DNA from: UBA6224 sp963800205
GTDB taxonomy: Bacteria; Patescibacteriota; Saccharimonadia; Saccharimonadales; UBA4665
DNA length: 64,000 bases
NCBI GenBank assembly: GCA_963800205.1
Contig: CAWCZQ010000001.1
Location: 350,969-414,968 of the forward strand
Direction: 5' to 3'
The position numbers were made by a program, and so were the translations under genes. Position 1 is the stretch's first letter. Every line of letters starts with the position of its first letter. The notes beneath the pieces are model-generated. The model had not been told where the DNA came from, ran no database searches, and saw nothing but the letters and a program-made list of their open reading frames with translations. This document shows positions 59,948 to 64,000 of this stretch, in pieces.

Positions 59948-60292
59948 ATGATCAGTCGCCGCCACCGCTTCCACGGTTACGGTAGTCTTAACCACACCTA
60001 TCGACGCGGCACTACCGTCCGCAGTCAGTGGTTTGTGTTGCGCTATGCCAAAAATCCTCGCCGCACGACATATCGAGCGGCGGTAGTGGTGAGCCGCAAA
60101 GTCCATAAATCTGCCGTGGTCCGCAATAGAATCCGCCGGCGGCTGTATGCCCTAATACGCGAAGAACTTGGCGACAGCACACCGCCATACGACTTAATCT
60201 TTACCGTGTACAGCGACCGCGTGGCCAGCACACCTAGCGCCGAACTGCGCCAAGCGCTGCAGGAACTTCTGCAGAGTGCTCACGTCTGCTAA
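59948..60292 (+). CDS. rnpA: Ribonuclease P protein component
   Basis: A 114-residue basic protein that assists RNase P RNA in trimming tRNA 5' ends. It has RYAKNPRRTTYRAAVVVSRKVHKSAVVRNRIRRRLYALIRE in pieces, with the RNR signature NRIRRRLY. A GG-rich SD (aaagga) precedes its ATG. It lies between rpmH and yidC as usual. Confidence 0.94.
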   Translation: MISRRHRFHGYGSLNHTYRRGTTVRSQWFVLRYAKNPRRTTYRAAVVVSRKVHKSAVVRNRIRRRLYALIREELGDSTPPYDLIFTVYSDRVASTPSAELRQALQELLQSAHVC

Positions 60293-60339
60293 CAGACGCC
60301 ATTCGCATGCTATAGTAGTTACAAGAGGAAAACCAAGAG

Positions 60340-61281
60340 ATGTTTACGACCCTAATTGCCCAACCGATTTTTAACTTGCTCGTCGCAATTTACGCGCTGT
60401 TGCCGGGCCATAACTTTGGCTTCGCCATCATTATCTTTACCATTATTATTCGCTTGCTGCTGTGGCCGCTGGTGCGCAAACAGCTTCACCAAACCAAGGT
60501 GATGCGCAAGATCCAGCCCGAGCTCAAAAAGATCAAAAAACAAACCAAGGGCAACCGCCAACAAGAAGCACTCATGACCATGGAGCTCTACAAAGAGCGG
60601 GGCATCAAGCCGCTTTCTTCCATTGGTGTGGTGCTACTGCAGCTGCCAATTCTGCTGGCGCTGTACAGTGGCCTCAACCGGATTGTCAAAGACCCCCACC
60701 AGCTCTATAGCTTTGCTTATCCATTTTTGCAGCACACGTCTTGGATGCAGCAAATTGCCCAAGATATTAGCAAGTTCGACGAAACGCTGTTTGGTATGGT
60801 CGACCTCACCCGCAGCGCTCTCGGTAGTGGCGGTATATATTGGCCGGCTATGGTGCTGGTGGTCGGCAGTGCTCTTATTCAGTATTTCCAGAGCAAGCAG
60901 CTTCTGCCACAAGCCAAAGACGGCCGCAGCCTGCGCTCAATCCTGCGCGAAGCCGGCGAGGGCAAGCAAGCTGATCAGTCTGAGGTCAGCGCCGCCGTCG
61001 GCAAGAGTACCGTCGTGTTTCTACCCTTGATGATCTTCTTCTTTACTGTCGGCCTCGCCTCAGCCCTCAGCCTCTACTGGCTAGTCGGTGGGTTGGTGGC
61101 CTTTATTCAGCAGTCATACGTCCTCCGCGAAGACGAAGAAGAAATGGAAGCCCTCGCCGATGCGCCGAGCAAAGATGTCGCAAACATTCCCGAAGCCGAG
61201 ATTGTTGCCGACACCCCCAAGCCTAAGCAAACTCCTTCAAACAAAACAAAAACCAAATCCAAAAAGAAGTCCGGAGCATAA
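60340..61281 (+). CDS. yidC: Membrane protein insertase YidC/Oxa1
   Basis: A 313-residue insertase for membrane proteins. Five hydrophobic segments; it starts directly at the core domain (FNLLVAIYALLPGHNFGFAIII), without the large periplasmic domain of Gram-negative YidC. LLWPLVRKQLHQTKVMRKIQPELKKIKKQ, the cytosolic hairpin, is characteristic. The C-terminal 45 residues are first acidic and then Lys-rich (TKSKKKSGA). A TATAGT box and an agagga SD lie before the ATG. Confidence 0.94.
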   Translation: MFTTLIAQPIFNLLVAIYALLPGHNFGFAIIIFTIIIRLLLWPLVRKQLHQTKVMRKIQPELKKIKKQTKGNRQQEALMTMELYKERGIKPLSSIGVVLLQLPILLALYSGLNRIVKDPHQLYSFAYPFLQHTSWMQQIAQDISKFDETLFGMVDLTRSALGSGGIYWPAMVLVVGSALIQYFQSKQLLPQAKDGRSLRSILREAGEGKQADQSEVSAAVGKSTVVFLPLMIFFFTVGLASALSLYWLVGGLVAFIQQSYVLREDEEEMEALADAPSKDVANIPEAEIVADTPKPKQTPSNKTKTKSKKKSGA

Positions 61282-61405
61282 AAAACGGAGGAAGTGATGT
61301 CTACAAGGGAAAAGAGCAGCCAGCGCATAAAATACGCTTTTTTTGCCCAGCGCGATGAGAAAAACCGTCAGGTTTGTCCCATAAAGAGACACGGAGGAAG
61401 TGATC

Positions 61406-61861
61406 ATGGAAGAATCAATTCAATACGCCAAAAAATACCTCGAGGACTTGCTGTCCTTTTTTGGTCTCAATACTGAGGTATCAGCCTCGCACGACGAAGA
61501 GGTGATTCAACTCAATGTTCCCTCGACCGCTCTAAACGGCTTTCTCATTGGCCAGCACGGCGACACCATGCGCTCGCTGCAGTACGTCGTCAGTACAGCG
61601 CTCAAGAATCAGGGCCACGAATATTGGCGCGTCAACGTAGACGTCGCCGGCTACAAGCAGCAGCGCGCCGATCGTTTGGCCGAAAAGGCAGAGGTATGGA
61701 TTGATAAGGTCAAGCAATCCAACGAACCAATGGAGCTCCAGCCCATGAATGCCGCTGACCGCCGCATTATCCATAAGCTTGCCGACGAATCAGGCGTCAC
61801 CACCGAATCAATCGGCGAAGGCCGCGACCGCCGGGTTGTTCTCAAGCCTGCCGCCGCGTAA
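61406..61861 (+). CDS. jag: RNA-binding protein Jag/KhpB (KH and R3H domains)
   Basis: A 151-residue RNA-binding protein with a KH-II domain (FLIGQHGDTMRSLQYVVS) and an R3H domain (MNAADRRIIHKLADESGVTTESIGEG, then RRVVLKP). It is linked to cell division and elongation control and typically follows yidC. It lacks the N-terminal Jag domain. The ATG at 61406 is preceded by ggaggaag. The same SD word occurs 106 nt upstream before a spurious frame. Confidence 0.92.
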   Translation: MEESIQYAKKYLEDLLSFFGLNTEVSASHDEEVIQLNVPSTALNGFLIGQHGDTMRSLQYVVSTALKNQGHEYWRVNVDVAGYKQQRADRLAEKAEVWIDKVKQSNEPMELQPMNAADRRIIHKLADESGVTTESIGEGRDRRVVLKPAAA

Positions 61862-61869
61862 GCGACACG

Positions 61870-61905
61870 TTAGTAGATGGAAGATAGTAGTTAGTGGATG
61901 GGATA
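61870..61905 (-). repeat. Short copy of the dnaA-dnaN pyrimidine-rich repeat
   Basis: The minus strand reads a stretch of CCATCCACTAACTACTATCT and CCATCTAC, which resembles the degenerate repeat units at 57930-58095. It lies in the gap between jag and the glycosyltransferase gene. Confidence 0.5.
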
Positions 61906-61969
61906 TAGGTTCGCTGCGCCGGCAGACCGCACTAACCCATCAGAAGCTACCGTCCATTTAACAGAGGTG

Positions 61970-61995
61970 GACTTATATAATTAATTATATAAGTC
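61970..61995. terminator. 26-bp perfect AT-rich palindrome between convergent genes
   Basis: A perfect palindrome centred on TTAATTAA-type sequence lies between convergent jag and the glycosyltransferase gene. It may act as a weak bidirectional terminator or a protein-binding site; it lacks a GC stem. Confidence 0.5.
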
Positions 61996-62002
61996 AGGTT
62001 TG

Positions 62003-63106
62003 TTATTTTTCGTGCAGTACTTGTTTATAAATAGCCACGGTTTGCTCGGCCATGCGCTTCCAGGAGTACTTGGCGACTTGCCTTTTGCCGGCCGCTACCA
62101 ACTCTTGTCGCAAATCTTCTTTATTGAGAACTTTCTGTATGGTCTTGGCCATATCTTCGATATCACGAGGATCGAAGTACTCGGCGGCATCACCGTATAT
62201 TTCTGGTAAGCAAGTGGCATTGCTGCTAACCACAGGCGCGCCGCAGGCCATGGCTTCGAGCCCAGGCAAGCCAAAGCCTTCGCTGAGCGAAGGGAAGACG
62301 TAGGCCGCACAGTGTTCGTACAGCCAGCGCAGCTGCCCGTCGCTGACGTAATCGGTAAACACCACGTCTTCTATGCCGAGTCGCTTAGCGCGGCGCATAA
62401 CGCGCTTATAGTTGCTGTCTATCTTGCCTGCTAATACCAGCTTGAGGTCTGGATGCTTTTCTTTGACGAGGCTATAGGCCTCCAAGAGGCGGCTAAGATT
62501 TTTGTGAGGTGTCGGCCGGCCAATGTACATAATAAAGCTGGCTTCTTCTAGCTCAGGCAAGGGCTCGGCTTTGGCTTCTATTTGGTCGCCAGCTTCGTAG
62601 GTGACGGTTATTTTACGGCTGTTCGTCCGGGTAAATTTGGCCACATCATCTTTGACAAATTCACTCGGTACGATTAAGTGTTTAGATTTGTACGCCACCC
62701 ATTTGACGACCCGTTCGTATACCCACTGCTTAATCTTAAACACCAGACGGTTCTTGGCTGGGTTAGTGAAGCGCACGGTCGTCAGGTCGTGCATAGTCGT
62801 CACCACTTTGCCAAAATACAGTACCGGCTGCTGGGTCATCCCAAAGTGAACCAAATGGGGCCGCAGGCGATACAGCTGCCACGCCAGCCCGATCTGCTCG
62901 GCAAAGGTAAATTCTTTGTAGGGGCAGGCCACAGCCGTAAAGCGTTTGCTCTTGGGTTTCCAGCTTTCCATATCTTTCGGCTTCAGCAGCACCACGTAGC
63001 GGTGACTGAGGTCGGTATCCACTTCTTGTAAGTGGTGCAGCAAACGGTCCACATACCGTCCAGTACTGGTCCGAAGCTCCCGTGCATCTATTACAATCTT
63101 CTTCAT
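62003..63106 (-). CDS. Glycosyltransferase family 4 (GT-B fold)
   Basis: A 367-residue cytosolic or membrane-associated retaining glycosyltransferase, probably for surface glycans. It begins KKIVIDARELRTSTGRYVDR and has FIMYIGRPTPHKNLSRLLEAY and the nucleotide-sugar motif PSLSEGFGLPGLEAMACGAPVV (E-x7-E). The donor and acceptor sugars cannot be told. Confidence 0.9.
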   Translation of the reverse strand: MKKIVIDARELRTSTGRYVDRLLHHLQEVDTDLSHRYVVLLKPKDMESWKPKSKRFTAVACPYKEFTFAEQIGLAWQLYRLRPHLVHFGMTQQPVLYFGKVVTTMHDLTTVRFTNPAKNRLVFKIKQWVYERVVKWVAYKSKHLIVPSEFVKDDVAKFTRTNSRKITVTYEAGDQIEAKAEPLPELEEASFIMYIGRPTPHKNLSRLLEAYSLVKEKHPDLKLVLAGKIDSNYKRVMRRAKRLGIEDVVFTDYVSDGQLRWLYEHCAAYVFPSLSEGFGLPGLEAMACGAPVVSSNATCLPEIYGDAAEYFDPRDIEDMAKTIQKVLNKEDLRQELVAAGKRQVAKYSWKRMAEQTVAIYKQVLHEK

Positions 63107-63131
63107 AATCTATATGTATACTACCACTTGG

Positions 63132-64000
63132 CTAAAAGTTGTCAGATGATGAGTCTTGTTGCAGTTGCCGTTCTTTGAGTTCAATCGGGTAATTTAACAG
63201 GGCAGGTCCAAAAAGCAGTGCCACGATACCCAGCCCGATGCTGATCTTAGAGGGCACGCCCAGCAGCGTCATACCAGTCAAAAACAATACAATTACCAAC
63301 GACCGCCGGATGATTTTTTGTGGCACTCGGTTGGCGAGCTTTGCGCCAAGCATAGACCCTGGTATGCTGCCGGCCAACAAAGGCAATAAAACACTCCACT
63401 GTATGCCGGTAGTTATAAGGTGGCCCACCGCTCCGGCCGCAACTAACGGCACGGCTTGCGCCAAATCTGTTCCTACCAGGCTCGATGCGCGAATTGCCGG
63501 GTATAACAATAGTAGGGCGACCATGATGATAGATCCAGAACCAACAGATGTCATCCCCACCAGCAAACCGCCCACTACACCCACCAACATAGTCGGGACA
63601 GCGCGTACTGCTATGTGGTTGGTTGCCTTCTTGGGTTTGCCGGCCGATTTATAAGAGGTGAGAAGTATACGTAGCGTATAGGTCGTGGCAGCAAATAATA
63701 GGGCAATACCTATCGCTACTTTTACCACTGTTTGCTGCTCATCCGCCGGACCTATCGCATCAATAATAAAGCCGCCGGCAAAGGCACTCGGCACCGACCC
63801 TATTACCAGCCACTTCACAAGCTGCAGATTGGGGCTGCCGTGCCGCCAGTGGGTGAGGGCGCCAGCCGATTTACTGAATGCCGCCGCCACTAGATCATTC
63901 GCTACGGCGGCAGTCGGATTTACGCCCAGAAAAATTAACGCCGGCGTCATCAGCGCGCCACCGCCCATACCAGTCAGCCCCACGACAATACCCACAAAAA
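63132..64000 (-). CDS. TauE/SafE-family permease (5' end beyond window)
   Basis: At least 287 residues of a sulfite-exporter TauE/SafE-type membrane protein with eight or so hydrophobic segments. The two repeats are visible: VGLTGMGGGALMTPALIFLGVNPTAAVANDLVAAA and VGGLLVGMTSVGSGSIIMVALLLLYP. The apparent GTG at 63995 is inside the first helix, so the true start lies beyond the window edge. The C-terminus is short and polar (QLQQDSSSDNF). The family moves sulfur compounds or organic anions; the substrate is unknown. Confidence 0.85.
   Translation of the reverse strand, partial: FVGIVVGLTGMGGGALMTPALIFLGVNPTAAVANDLVAAAFSKSAGALTHWRHGSPNLQLVKWLVIGSVPSAFAGGFIIDAIGPADEQQTVVKVAIGIALLFAATTYTLRILLTSYKSAGKPKKATNHIAVRAVPTMLVGVVGGLLVGMTSVGSGSIIMVALLLLYPAIRASSLVGTDLAQAVPLVAAGAVGHLITTGIQWSVLLPLLAGSIPGSMLGAKLANRVPQKIIRRSLVIVLFLTGMTLLGVPSKISIGLGIVALLFGPALLNYPIELKERQLQQDSSSDNF

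Noticed and set aside
61297..61476. A 60-codon frame before jag, preceded by the same ggaggaagtgat word as jag
   Set aside because: It overlaps the jag start in another frame, and its codons downstream of 61406 are shadow translation of jag. The SD word is probably a small duplication.
1..64000. Recoded UGA (as glycine), known in some CPR lineages
   Set aside because: Many conserved genes end properly at TGA (for example gdhA, sortase), and no conserved gene contains an internal TGA that needs reading as glycine.

Overview
The window looks like a chromosomal segment of a Candidate Phyla Radiation bacterium, most likely Saccharibacteria (TM7). Supporting signs are small, dense genes read with the standard code, short versions of core enzymes, a type IV secretion-like (T4SS) locus with many pilin paralogs, a sortase, and few biosynthetic genes. 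The taxonomic call is inference; no 16S gene is present. The replication-origin cluster lies at 55.4-61.9 kb: recF, dnaN and dnaA on the minus strand, diverging from rpmH, rnpA, yidC and jag on the plus strand, with DnaA boxes between dnaA and rpmH.

Layout. 0-10 kb: HAD hydrolase, oligoribonuclease, a decayed FMN reductase beside its HxlR regulator, msrB-gdh, mscL, argS, a frameshifted DUF1361 gene, and a cupin with a sugar-phosphate isomerase. 10-16 kb: sortase, two GC-rich secreted or membrane genes, groES-groEL under a CIRCE operator, and a very GC-rich orphan gene. 16-30 kb: an arginine-deiminase-fold protein, a possible PD-(D/E)xK protein, a MurE-like ligase, tsaD, valS, an XRE-HAD fusion, a HIT protein, a membrane metallophosphoesterase and a TrmB regulator. 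30-37 kb: four tRNA genes (Ser-CGA, Arg-GCG, Ser-GCT, Ser-TGA). Each is followed by a related repeat of about 150-170 bp that ends in a second copy of that tRNA's own 3' end. 37-55 kb: Hsp20, six VirB2/TrbC-like pilins on the minus strand, then a plus-strand T4SS operon: anchored protein, VirB6/TrbL, PrgI, split VirB4, a 1284-residue membrane protein carrying DNase-I-fold (EEP) and CHAP domains, and a CwlT-like cell-wall hydrolase. 55-64 kb: origin cluster, a glycosyltransferase and a TauE/SafE permease cut by the window edge.

How the genes work together. The T4SS locus has the pilin, channel, ATPase and wall-hydrolase parts of a Gram-positive-type apparatus. No relaxase and no VirD4 coupling protein are seen here, so secretion, uptake or contact with a host cell is likelier than conjugation. 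Many single genes and first genes have a -10 box 6-9 nt before the ATG, the geometry of leaderless mRNAs, while later operon genes use Shine-Dalgarno sites or stop/start overlaps. Several GC-rich genes with strongly G/C third positions look recently acquired. One belongs to a family I recall from actinobacteria and has a native-composition paralog 0.7 kb away.

Most notable: the tRNA-tail repeats, the EEP-CHAP membrane protein in the T4SS operon, the leaderless promoter pattern, and the 27-bp repeat that grafts the 3' end of orn onto an inserted gene. All calls come from reading the sequence; no database search was run.
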